64,000 bases of DNA from Propionispira raffinosivorans DSM 20765. GTDB taxonomy: Bacteria; Bacillota; Negativicutes; Selenomonadales; Selenomonadaceae. The notes beneath the pieces are model-generated. The model made no database searches and was not told the DNA's origin. It saw nothing but the letters and a program-made list of their open reading frames with translations. A program made the translations under genes and the position numbers. This document shows positions 19,203-27,139 of the stretch, piece after piece (positions within the stretch are counted from its first letter, which is position 1; the number at the start of each line of letters is the position of its first letter). The stretch covers positions 130,326 through 194,325 of the forward strand of contig NZ_KB905841.1 of the NCBI RefSeq assembly GCF_000381065.1. Direction: 5' to 3'.

Positions 19203-20011
19203 AAGCTTCCGTTTTTCAGTACATAGCGTTCAATCGCTTTGCCAATTCCATCTTGATCACAGGTATCGGTAACCACATCGGCGGCTTGTTTTGCCTGATC
19301 AAGAGCATTACCCGTAGCCACGCTAAACCCTGCATATTCCAGCATCGCCAGATCGTTATCACCATCACCACAGGCCATCACTTCATCCGATCTTAAATTC
19401 AAATGATCCAGCAGCGCTTTAAGCCCCACTGCTTTGTTAATACCCGGGGGCGTCAGATCAACACTTATATCCGTATTTTGCTGAGGGTCCAGCAAACCGG
19501 AAAACTGAGCACGGATCTTTTCCGTAATTGCAGCTACACCACCATCTTTATCACGGATAACAATCTGAATAACATCTTTCGTATAAGATAAAAAATCATC
19601 ACCAACGGCATTGAGATTAAACCCTTCTACCGTGCGATACGAACCAAACATATCCGGACGAAAATCTTTCGCATAAATCTGGGTATCAATATACCATTGT
19701 GCATACCAGTCATTTTTATAACATTCAGCAAGAACTTCACGTGCCACCGATTCTTTATAACATTTTACAAAGATTGGCGGCTGCGCAGCGTCCCCCCGAA
19801 CCAAACCACCATTGCAGCAAATGACGGGCACCTGTGCACCGATCATTTTGGCGAAATAGGCTGCTGCCATATACATTCGGCCTGTCGCAATCGTAATATA
19901 GATGCCTCGTTCCTTTGCGGCCTGCAATGCTGCAAACGTACGCGGCGTAATTATTTTCTGTGAATTTAATAAAGTCCCGTCTAAATCCATCGCAATTAAT
20001 TTAATTGACAT
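19199..20011 (-). CDS. Cof-type HAD-IIB phosphatase
   Basis: Cytoplasmic sugar-phosphate or nucleotide phosphatase of the Cof subfamily, substrate unknown. The start at ATG 20011 (270 aa, MSIKLIAMDLDGTLLNSQ) is preferred because AGGTGA precedes it and the upstream paralogue ends at 20034; a longer reading to 20104 would overlap that gene. Motif I is DLDGTLLNS with the nucleophile Asp, motif II TIATGR, motif III lysine in GINKAVGLKALLDHL, and motif IV CGDGDNDLAML. Paralogous to the gene directly upstream, so probably a tandem duplication. Confidence 0.92.
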   Translation of the reverse strand: MSIKLIAMDLDGTLLNSQKIITPRTFAALQAAKERGIYITIATGRMYMAAAYFAKMIGAQVPVICCNGGLVRGDAAQPPIFVKCYKESVAREVLAECYKNDWYAQWYIDTQIYAKDFRPDMFGSYRTVEGFNLNAVGDDFLSYTKDVIQIVIRDKDGGVAAITEKIRAQFSGLLDPQQNTDISVDLTPPGINKAVGLKALLDHLNLRSDEVMACGDGDNDLAMLEYAGFSVATGNALDQAKQAADVVTDTCDQDGIGKAIERYVLKNGSF

Positions 20012-20033
20012 TTTTTCACCTGATTCTATCGAA

Positions 20034-20834
20034 TTATTCCAATACATATTTATGGATGGCCGCAGCCACACCACTATGCATATTATCTTCCGTAACATAG
20101 TCACAGACCGATTTCACATGATCGCTGGCATTGCCCATAGCCACACTAAAACCAGCTTCTTTGAGCATTGGCAAATCATTATTCGAATCACCGATTGCCA
20201 TGACTTCAGCTTTTTGTAAATTCATTTTTCCCAGTAAAATCTGTAAAGATGTTGCTTTATTTACGCCTGGATTGATGATCTCAATATAGGTCGGATTCGA
20301 TTTTACCGCAAAAATCTGATCGCCAAAGCGGTCTTGAAGTTTTGCAACACCTGCATCCGATTCTGCACTGCCGCTCGTGATTACAAGCATTTTAGGCACC
20401 AGTTGCGTCTTTTCATATAGACCGGCTGTTCCCACAGCTTCACCCTCAAGCCCCGCCATCGCTTCATAACCCCGGGCAATATCATTGCGTTCAGCAAAAT
20501 ACAGACGGTCATCCTGATAAATTTGAATATACCAGTTTTGTTCCAAACAATAATCTAAAACACCCTTCACAGTTTGCGGATCGAGATATGATTCAAAAAG
20601 CACTTCTCCCGAAACGGATTTGATAAGTGCTCCATTATATGTAATAATCGGCACATCAACATCAAGCTGCTTCGCATAAGGCAGCGCAGAAACATACATG
20701 CGGCCTGTAGCAATGGTTACCGTTGTCCCCTGTGCCACAGCATCCTGAATTGCCAGCTTATTCTCTGCTGATATTTCATTTTCCCGATTTAAAAGTGTTC
20801 CATCCAAATCTGTTACAAATAACTTTATTGCCAT
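20034..20834 (-). CDS. Cof-type HAD-IIB phosphatase (paralogue)
   Basis: Second Cof-like phosphatase, 266 residues from ATG 20834 (GGGGG seven bases upstream). Motifs: VTDLDGTLLNREN, VTIATGRMY, GVNKATSLQILLGKMNL and AIGDSNNDLPML. Same domain order and length as the downstream neighbour, with a cap domain between motifs II and III. Substrate cannot be inferred. The 22-base gap indicates cotranscription of the pair. Confidence 0.92.
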   Translation of the reverse strand: MAIKLFVTDLDGTLLNRENEISAENKLAIQDAVAQGTTVTIATGRMYVSALPYAKQLDVDVPIITYNGALIKSVSGEVLFESYLDPQTVKGVLDYCLEQNWYIQIYQDDRLYFAERNDIARGYEAMAGLEGEAVGTAGLYEKTQLVPKMLVITSGSAESDAGVAKLQDRFGDQIFAVKSNPTYIEIINPGVNKATSLQILLGKMNLQKAEVMAIGDSNNDLPMLKEAGFSVAMGNASDHVKSVCDYVTEDNMHSGVAAAIHKYVLE

Positions 20835-20979
20835 AGTAAACCCCCAATTTTCATGATACAAGTTGAAATCTGCCTGCCAATCATTCTATGCGACACTAAA
20901 TTGCATTATATATAGTAACACTCAAACATTCAACTTTCAATCCATCTATTATTGTCTCATGTTTTCAAAAAAATGCAAC

Positions 20980-21005
20980 AAAAAAGACAGCCCGTATGGA
21001 CTGCC
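20980..21005 (-). terminator. Terminator of malate dehydrogenase
   Basis: Minus strand GGCAGTCC - ATAC - GGGCTGTC (8 bp with two G-U pairs) followed by TTTTTTG, starting 16 bases after the mdh stop codon. Confidence 0.8.
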
Positions 21006-21021
21006 TTTTTATTGCAAGAAC

Positions 21022-21957
21022 TTATTTAAGCGAATCGCCTAATAAACCATTCGTTTTACGAACTGCAGCAACGCTCTTATCAAACAAAGCTTTTTCTTCA
21101 GCATTCAATTTAACATCAACGATTTTTTCAATACCATTTGCTCCAAGAACTACTGGAACACCAATGCAAATATCTTTTTCGCCATATTCACCATCAAGGT
21201 ATACACAGCAAGGAATCATTTTTTTCGAATCTGTTACAATAGCTTCAGCCAAAGCAGCACCGGCAGCACCAGGAGCATACCAGGCAGAAGTACCTAAAAG
21301 ACCCGTCAAAGTAGCACCGCCAACCATTGTGTCAGCTACTACTTTATCTAATGTTTCTTTATCCAATAAATCCGTTACAGGAACACCTCTATATGTAGCA
21401 AAACGAGTCAACGGAATCATTGTTGTATCACCATGACCACCAATTACCATACCATCAATATCAGTAGGTGTGCAGCCAAGAGCCTGACTCAAATAATATC
21501 TGAAACGGCTGCTATCGAGCATCCCGCCCTGACCAATAATACGATTTTTAGGTAATCCGGAATCTTTAAGTGTTAAATAGGTCATTGTATCCATTGGATT
21601 GGAAATAATAACAAACACTGCATCTGGAGAATATTTTAAAGCTTCATCAATGACGCTTTTTACAATTTTAGCATTTGTGCCAATCAATTGTTCACGAGTC
21701 ATACCTGGTTTACGAGGAATACCCGATGTAACAACAACTACTTTTGAATTAGCTGTTTTGCTATAATCACTTGTACAGCCAACAATCGTAGTATCGATAT
21801 TAAGCATATGTGCAGTCTGCATCATATCCATCGCTTTACCTTCGGAAACGCCTTCTTTAATGTCTAACAAAACCAATTCGCTGGCAAAATTTTTCAATGC
21901 AATGACATTTGCCACTGTAGCTCCAACATTACCTGCTCCAACAACTGTAACTTTCAT
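21022..21957 (-). CDS. mdh: Malate dehydrogenase (LDH-like type)
   Basis: NAD-dependent interconversion of malate and oxaloacetate. In propionate- or succinate-forming Negativicutes it belongs to the reductive branch of the citric acid cycle. The start at ATG 21957 (AAGGAGG upstream) gives 311 residues. The NAD-binding motif is VVGAGNVGATVANVIA. The specificity loop GIPRKPGMTREQL carries Arg where lactate dehydrogenases have Gln, supporting malate over lactate. The catalytic histidine is in VIGGHGDTTMIPL and the Asn-Pro-Met-Asp loop in ISNPMDTMTYL. It is monocistronic, with its own promoter and terminator and a ~120-base leader. Confidence 0.95.
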   Translation of the reverse strand: MKVTVVGAGNVGATVANVIALKNFASELVLLDIKEGVSEGKAMDMMQTAHMLNIDTTIVGCTSDYSKTANSKVVVVTSGIPRKPGMTREQLIGTNAKIVKSVIDEALKYSPDAVFVIISNPMDTMTYLTLKDSGLPKNRIIGQGGMLDSSRFRYYLSQALGCTPTDIDGMVIGGHGDTTMIPLTRFATYRGVPVTDLLDKETLDKVVADTMVGGATLTGLLGTSAWYAPGAAGAALAEAIVTDSKKMIPCCVYLDGEYGEKDICIGVPVVLGANGIEKIVDVKLNAEEKALFDKSVAAVRKTNGLLGDSLK

Positions 21958-22078
21958 AATAAAATAGACCTCCTTATTATTTAGGATGCACATCCATGCC
22001 CCTTAACTAAAAAGGGGGAAATGCACACTCTTGACAACTACAAGCCATCTATGTGGGATGAAGTCCTTTACGTAACAA

Positions 22079-22107
22079 ATTATAACAAAATCGCCCTTAA
22101 AAAGCAA
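22079..22107 (-). promoter_or_regulatory. Promoter of mdh with long leader
   Basis: Minus strand TTGCTT (22102-22107) - 17 bases - TATAAT (22079-22084). About 115 bases separate the -10 box from the mdh ATG. That leader contains a CCCCTT - 7 bases - AAGGGG hairpin followed by GGATGTGCATCC before the AAGGAGG site. Confidence 0.7.
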
Positions 22108-22250
22108 TGAATATTGTGTACATTTTTATATTAACATTAATTTTATTTATCAAACTTTATACCTAGTATTAAATAACCAGAAAGTTCAAATAATCATTTT
22201 CTGATTGTATTCACTCTATAACCCCTTACAATATCAAAAAATTCAACATG

Positions 22251-22290
22251 AAAAAGCCGTAACTGTTTTTCTTTATCTACAGATACGGCT
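22251..22290 (-). terminator. Terminator of rubredoxin
   Basis: Minus strand AGCCGTA (22284-22290), 22-base loop, TACGGCT (22255-22261), then TTTTT. Starts 15 bases after the rubredoxin stop. The 22108-22250 stretch beyond it holds nothing recognisable. Confidence 0.7.
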
Positions 22291-22304
22291 CAAAATATTA
22301 ACGC

Positions 22305-22466
22305 TTATTCACTTACTTCAAACTCATCTTTACCAACGCCACAAAGCGGGCAGACAAAATCATCCGGTAAATCTTCAAAAGCTACGCCTGCTTCAAGATC
22401 ATTGTCCGGATCACCAAGTTCTTCATCATAAATCCAGCCACAAACAGTACATACATACTTCTTCAT
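22305..22466 (-). CDS. Rubredoxin
   Basis: Small one-iron electron carrier of anaerobes. A 53-residue ORF starting [20 protein letters not shown] with the second ligand pair in [14 protein letters not shown]. The CxxCGxxY and CPxCG spacing gives the Fe(Cys)4 site (C6, C9, C39, C42), and the DPD(N) acidic loop is typical. AAGGGGG lies eight bases upstream of the ATG. It stands alone between mdh and a PHP gene, so the redox partner (rubrerythrin, NROR or superoxide reductase) is not encoded here. Supports an anaerobic lifestyle. Confidence 0.97.
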   Translation of the reverse strand: MKKYVCTVCGWIYDEELGDPDNDLEAGVAFEDLPDDFVCPLCGVGKDEFEVSE

Positions 22467-22499
22467 AATAATACCCCCTTATCTTTTTCTCAAAATGAA

Positions 22500-22537
22500 A
22501 TATACGAAACCAGCACTGTGATCTTGCTTTCGTATAT
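22500..22537 (-). terminator. Hairpin between the PHP gene and rubredoxin
   Basis: ATATACGAAA (22500-22509), 18-base loop, TTTCGTATAT (22528-22537), a perfect 10-bp stem in the 147-base gap, followed in minus sense by TTCATTTTG. Could terminate the PHP gene or form part of the rubredoxin leader. No clear rubredoxin promoter box pair was found. Confidence 0.5.
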
Positions 22538-22613
22538 TCTCTTTTTGATTCTATACTTATATTACCATATTTTCATTGAACTACAAGATTTTTTTATAAG
22601 GAAAATGAATCTT

Positions 22614-23480
22614 TCAAACCGTCCGCTGACAATACTGCAAAACATTCTCATATAAGGTATAGGGCACGACAATATTATTTTTTATCCCCGTACCAAGTGC
22701 CACCTCTGGACGATTCAAGCCATGAAAATCTGACCCGCCCGTGGGAATCATTTTATATTTTGTCAGCATACTTTCAGCAAAGGCCTGATCTGCTGCTGTA
22801 TAATTTGGATAATACTGTTCCATGCCATCCAGTCCCATTGCACACAGTTCAGCAATAGCGATTTCCTGTTCTTGACGATTCAGCCCGGCAAGTCCCAGAC
22901 GTTTGTGAAAATGAGCGAGTGATGTCATGCCGCCAGCAGCCTTCACAGCCGTTGTCGTTTCCTCTACTGAAACATTATGATTTAGACTGAGCTGGCGAAT
23001 CACGGGAGTAAGATACTGATCCCAAATTGGCTGGACATGATCAAATAAATGCAGAGAAACCAGGTAGCGCATAATAGCATACCGATCAATTTTGTTGAGT
23101 AATGTAAACGGCTGGATAAGTTCCACCGATATTGGCACACCTTTTTCTTTGATGCCCCAAATGAGTTCTTCCATCTTCGCTTCTTTAAGATCCCTGATTT
23201 TTTTATATAAATTTTTAAATGCCGGCTGTTTTGCATCAAACCCTAAAGCCACGAGATGCAGATGTCGATTCTTATAATCAACGGTTATCTCCATCCCAGA
23301 AATAAATTCAATGCCCAATTTATCGGCTTCTACCTTTGCTTCAGCATTTCCGGCAATTGTTTCATGATCACTGAGTGTAATCGCGCTAAGACCTGTTTTA
23401 TGAGCCAGTTTTATAAGCTCTACAGGGGTATAGCTTCCATCTGATATATTTGAATGTACATGTAAATCAACAAATTTCAT
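22614..23480 (-). CDS. PHP-domain phosphoesterase
   Basis: A 288-residue polymerase-and-histidinol-phosphatase fold protein of the YciV/RNase AM-like group, which hydrolyses phosphate esters at the 5' ends of RNA or 3',5'-bisphosphonucleotides in studied members. Metal-binding motifs: DLHVHSNISDGSY (residues 4-16), LSDHET, ISGMEITVDY, MTSLAHFHKRLG and TGGSDFHGLNRPE. The ATG is preceded by AGGTGATA. It lies 40 bases after uvrC on the same strand, so it may be cotranscribed with it. The exact substrate is not decidable from sequence. Confidence 0.9.
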   Translation of the reverse strand: MKFVDLHVHSNISDGSYTPVELIKLAHKTGLSAITLSDHETIAGNAEAKVEADKLGIEFISGMEITVDYKNRHLHLVALGFDAKQPAFKNLYKKIRDLKEAKMEELIWGIKEKGVPISVELIQPFTLLNKIDRYAIMRYLVSLHLFDHVQPIWDQYLTPVIRQLSLNHNVSVEETTTAVKAAGGMTSLAHFHKRLGLAGLNRQEQEIAIAELCAMGLDGMEQYYPNYTAADQAFAESMLTKYKMIPTGGSDFHGLNRPEVALGTGIKNNIVVPYTLYENVLQYCQRTV

Positions 23481-23520
23481 TTAAATATCACCTTGCATGT
23501 CCTTTCCTGTACCATCTATC

Positions 23521-25329
23521 TTATATTTCATTTCGACTCGCAAAAAAATTATAAACAGCCTGCGCAGCAGGCAGATTCATGCCGGTAATTTTTGCCATCG
23601 CCTCAACATTCGCTGTTTTTATTTTATCCACACTGCCAAAATGATCTAGTAAAAGTTTACGTCGTTTCGGACCGATACCAACAATATGATCCAGCACCGA
23701 CACCAGATTTCGTTTACTGCGCAGTTTACGATGATACGTAACAGCAAATCGATGGGCTTCATCACGAATTCGCTGCACCAAGTACAATGCCTGCGAATGG
23801 CGAGGCAAAATAACTGGCTCTGATTCACCTTCCGTAAAAATATATTCAAACTGTTTAGCCAAACCTACAACCGGCACTAAAAGATGTCCCGCACCACGAA
23901 TGATTTCCAATGCTGAACTCAGCTGACCTTTACCACCATCAATAATGATAAGATCTGGCATATCTTCAACAACCGAATCACCATAACGACGCATCGTCAC
24001 TTCACGCATCGATAGAAAATCATCCGGTTTGCCTTCTGCCGACCGGATCTTAAAACGCCTGTAAGCCGCCTTATTGGGCACGCCTCCTTCAAAAACAACC
24101 ATCGAAGCGACTGTCTCTGAGCCTTGAATATGTGATATATCAAAACACTCCATACGGTTTGGTGCCTTACTTAGCTGAAGATGCCGCTGAAGCTCAGCTA
24201 CGGCCCCCAGCGTCTGCGCATTAGCTTGTTTTAATTTTGTGGCTTCATCCGCCAAAAACTTTTCTGCATTTCCTGTTGCCATCTGCACAATATCTTTTTT
24301 AGTCCCACGTTTTGGTGATTCCAGCTCAACCCGTGCTGCCTTTTGTTTGCTGAGCCATGCTTCCAGCAAACTCTGTTCACTTAATTCAAATGGCAAAAGC
24401 ACTTCACGAGGAATAAAGGTCGCCTGATTATAATATTGTTTCAAAAATGCTTCCAGAACGGTCTCATCGGATTCCTCTTCGCTGCCAGTCACCAGAAAAT
24501 GATCGCGTCCGACCATCTTCCCGCTGCGAATAAAAAACACCTGCATACATACACCAAATTCTGAACGAGCCATCCCCACAGCATCTTGATCACCTGCACC
24601 AGTGACAATATTTTGTTTTTCGCTAATCTTTCGAACCGCTATTAATTGATCACGCAATTTCGCCGCCAATTCAAACTTAAAATTATCGGCAGCAGCAGAC
24701 ATTCGTTCCGTAAGATTTTTCTCCACCGCATCGCTGCGTCCTTCTAAAAACAAACACACCGCCTTGATCATGTCATTATATTCAGCCACATCCACCTTAC
24801 CCGTACAAGGTGCCAGACAACGTTTAATATGATACTCCAGACAAGGACGATCCACATCCATGTTCTTGCAGCTGCGCAGCGGAAACAGACGCCGCAATAG
24901 TTTAATGCTTTCATGAACAGCTCCCGCATTTGTATAAGGTCCAAAATATCTGGCACCATCTTTCAAAACTCGCCGAGTTGTGAGCACACGGGGATAGGGT
25001 TCATTTAGCGTCACCTTTACATAAGGATACGTCTTATCATCTTTAAGACTGATATTGTACTTAGGACGATGTTTCTTAATTAAATTACATTCCAATATAA
25101 GTGCTTCTATTTCTGAGCCAGTAATAATTGTTTCAAAATCATCAATTTTTGCCACCATCGATTTAACTTTAGCAGAATGATTTTTGTTCGTTTGAAAATA
25201 TTGACGCACTCTATTTTTTAAAACCACAGCTTTACCGACATAAATAATCTTACCATGGTTGTCTTTCATAATATAAACACCAGGCTGATTCGGCAAAAGC
25301 TGTAATTTTTCAATTACATTCTCTGTCAT
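23521..25329 (-). CDS. uvrC: Excinuclease ABC subunit C
   Basis: Makes both incisions in nucleotide excision repair with UvrB. The 602 residues are the standard length. GIY-YIG nuclease domain at ~15-95 (PGVYIMKDNHGKIIYVGKA), a cysteine-containing linker (CKNMDVDRPCLEYHIKRCLAPC), a UVR domain that binds UvrB (~200-235), an RNase-H-like 5' nuclease domain (MECFDISHIQGSETVASMVVFEGG, LIIIDGGKGQLSSA) and a C-terminal helix-hairpin-helix pair (GIGPKRRKLLLDHFGSVDKIKTA). GGTGAG precedes the ATG, and a TATAAT hexamer lies ~25 bases upstream without a good -35. uvrBA is a few kilobases away in a separate unit. Confidence 0.98.
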   Translation of the reverse strand: MTENVIEKLQLLPNQPGVYIMKDNHGKIIYVGKAVVLKNRVRQYFQTNKNHSAKVKSMVAKIDDFETIITGSEIEALILECNLIKKHRPKYNISLKDDKTYPYVKVTLNEPYPRVLTTRRVLKDGARYFGPYTNAGAVHESIKLLRRLFPLRSCKNMDVDRPCLEYHIKRCLAPCTGKVDVAEYNDMIKAVCLFLEGRSDAVEKNLTERMSAAADNFKFELAAKLRDQLIAVRKISEKQNIVTGAGDQDAVGMARSEFGVCMQVFFIRSGKMVGRDHFLVTGSEEESDETVLEAFLKQYYNQATFIPREVLLPFELSEQSLLEAWLSKQKAARVELESPKRGTKKDIVQMATGNAEKFLADEATKLKQANAQTLGAVAELQRHLQLSKAPNRMECFDISHIQGSETVASMVVFEGGVPNKAAYRRFKIRSAEGKPDDFLSMREVTMRRYGDSVVEDMPDLIIIDGGKGQLSSALEIIRGAGHLLVPVVGLAKQFEYIFTEGESEPVILPRHSQALYLVQRIRDEAHRFAVTYHRKLRSKRNLVSVLDHIVGIGPKRRKLLLDHFGSVDKIKTANVEAMAKITGMNLPAAQAVYNFFASRNEI

Positions 25330-25523
25330 ATCTCACCAACTCTCTCTCTATATTATACACGAAAGCAATAATTTTTTTTATTTATAACGATTCAATAAAG
25401 TAATCGTAGTAATAGCCTGAAAGTATCATTGCTTTTAGGTATAGTTATGTGTTAAAATTGTAATTGTTTATTATTGTATGTCATTACAGAAAATTCTCTA
25501 TTGTTTTTTTTATGTATTTTCTA

Positions 25524-25667
25524 TTGACTATAAATAAAATAAATGCTTTAATAAGCACGTGAGACGAAAGTGTATTATTTCACAATATTTTTCAAATGAG
25601 TTTTGTCAGACCAGATAGGATACAACTGTTGCAAAATATGTGTTCTCTTTTATTCATGGACACATAT
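25524..25667 (+). promoter_or_regulatory. Leader and presumed promoter region of the biotin carboxylase
   Basis: The 358-base gap 25330-25687 has no ORF. A weak box pair TTGACT (25524-25529) - 18 - TTAATA is the best promoter candidate. Just before the AAGGGGG ribosome-binding site is a perfect inverted repeat ATATGTGT (25636-25643) - 16 bases - ACACATAT (25660-25667), which could be a leader hairpin or operator. The TATAAT inside the right arm is too close to the start codon to be a -10 box. Confidence 0.4.
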
Positions 25668-25687
25668 AATTCAAGGGGGTTAATTTT

Positions 25688-27094
25688 ATGTTCAAAAGAA
25701 TTCTCATTGCCAACCGCGGCGAAATTGCCGTACGTGTTATTCGTGCCTGTCAGGAAATGGGTATTGAAACAGTGGCTGTTTATTCGGATGCAGACAAAAA
25801 TGCCATGCATGTTCAGCTAGCTGACCTGACTTATAATATCGGACCTGCTGATGCTTCCCAAAGCTATTTAAATATGGATGCCCTGCTCGAAGCTGCGAAA
25901 GCAACAAAAGCTGAAGCTGTTCATCCCGGATATGGATTTCTATCGGAAAGCTCCGAATTTGCCGAAAAAGTAACAAATGCCGGCTTAACCTGGATTGGAC
26001 CGCTGGCTGAAACAATCCGTCAGGTTGGTGATAAAGATATAGCCCGTGCCGCTATGCTGCCATCAGGAATTCCCATGGCCAAAGGCAGTGATCCACTTAC
26101 CAGTGAAAGTCATGCCATTGAAGCGGCCAAAGAAGTCGGTTATCCTGTCATCTTAAAACCAGTAGCCGGTGGCGGTGGCAAAGGGATGTTTGTTGCTTAT
26201 TCGGAAGAAGATTTAAAAAACATCCTGCAAATCGTCAATTTACAAAGTATAAAATTTTATTTTGAACATTATATTGAGCACTCCCGTCATATTGAAGTAC
26301 AAATTGTCGCAGACAATTATGGTACGGTAATTCACCTTGGCGAACGCGAATGCTCCTTGCAGCGCCGCAACCAGAAACTGCTCGAAGAATCACCATCCAT
26401 TGGTCTTTCGCCCGAGATGCGTGAAGAGATTGGTGCGCTCGCCATTAAAGCCGCCAAAAGTATCCACTATACCAATATTGGAACCGTCGAATTTTTATTC
26501 GATCTCAGCAACAATCAGTTTTATTTCATGGAAATCAATCCTCGCATTCAAGTGGAGCATGCCATTACGGAAGAAGTTACGGGGGTTGATCTTGTCAGAA
26601 CCCAAATCCATATTGCCTTTGGTGAGCCTTTAACGCTCAGTCAAAAAGACATTGAATTTCATGGGCATGCCATCGAATGCCGTATCAATGCCGAAGACCC
26701 TGACAATAATTTTCTGCCATCACCCGGAAAAATTGAATTCTATCATGAACCAGGTGGTCCAAGAATCCGTGTAGACAGCGGTATTTCAGCCGGTCTTTCC
26801 ATCGAACCTGACTATGATTCCCTTATGGCGAAAGTTGTGGTTCATGGACGCACGCGCGGCGATGCGATCAAGATCATGCAGCGAGCCCTCAATGAATTCA
26901 AAGTGGAAGGTGTAAAAACAACAATTTCACTGCATAAACGAATTCTTGAAGATACGTCTTTCTGTACCGGCGACATTGATACCCAATTCATCAAAAAACG
27001 TCTGCCAGCCTATGAACAGACTCCACCAAAACGAAAATTAAAAGACCAAATGGACCTTGCTGCTTTAATTAATAGCAGCATGTATTACGCATAA
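25688..27094 (+). CDS. accC: Biotin carboxylase subunit (AccC/PycA-like)
   Basis: ATP-dependent carboxylation of biotin on a carrier protein. A 468-residue protein with an N-terminal FKRILIANRGEIAVRVIRACQE biotin-carboxylase fold (1-115), an ATP-grasp domain with the glycine-rich loop VAGGGGKGMFVAY, HIEVQIVADNYG, EINPRIQVEHAITEEVTG containing the catalytic Glu and Arg, and the C-terminal domain (INAEDPDNNFLPSPGKI onward). It is slightly longer than typical AccC by a ~20-residue tail (KRKLKDQMDLAALINSSMYY). No accB, accA/D or carboxyltransferase gene lies beside it, so acetyl-CoA carboxylase versus the subunit form of pyruvate (or 2-oxoglutarate) carboxylase cannot be decided here. One of few plus-strand genes. 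Confidence 0.9.
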   Translation: MFKRILIANRGEIAVRVIRACQEMGIETVAVYSDADKNAMHVQLADLTYNIGPADASQSYLNMDALLEAAKATKAEAVHPGYGFLSESSEFAEKVTNAGLTWIGPLAETIRQVGDKDIARAAMLPSGIPMAKGSDPLTSESHAIEAAKEVGYPVILKPVAGGGGKGMFVAYSEEDLKNILQIVNLQSIKFYFEHYIEHSRHIEVQIVADNYGTVIHLGERECSLQRRNQKLLEESPSIGLSPEMREEIGALAIKAAKSIHYTNIGTVEFLFDLSNNQFYFMEINPRIQVEHAITEEVTGVDLVRTQIHIAFGEPLTLSQKDIEFHGHAIECRINAEDPDNNFLPSPGKIEFYHEPGGPRIRVDSGISAGLSIEPDYDSLMAKVVVHGRTRGDAIKIMQRALNEFKVEGVKTTISLHKRILEDTSFCTGDIDTQFIKKRLPAYEQTPPKRKLKDQMDLAALINSSMYYA

Positions 27095-27100
27095 GTACTT

Positions 27101-27139
27101 AAAAGGGATTGCCACAATAAAATGGCAATCCCTTTTTTT
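27101..27139. terminator. Bidirectional terminator between accC and uvrA
   Basis: AAAAGGGATTGCCA (27101-27114), 8-base loop, TGGCAATCCC and a seven-T tract (27123-27139). A perfect stem, convergent between accC on plus and uvrA on minus; the right end overlaps the uvrA stop codon. Confidence 0.95.

Noticed and set aside
22205..22468. 87-codon plus-strand ORF
   Set aside because: It is the reverse frame of the rubredoxin gene, whose CxxC motifs are unambiguous on the minus strand.
25662..25669. TATAAT just before the biotin carboxylase ribosome-binding site as a -10 box
   Set aside because: Transcription would start inside or after the Shine-Dalgarno; no -35 at proper spacing.
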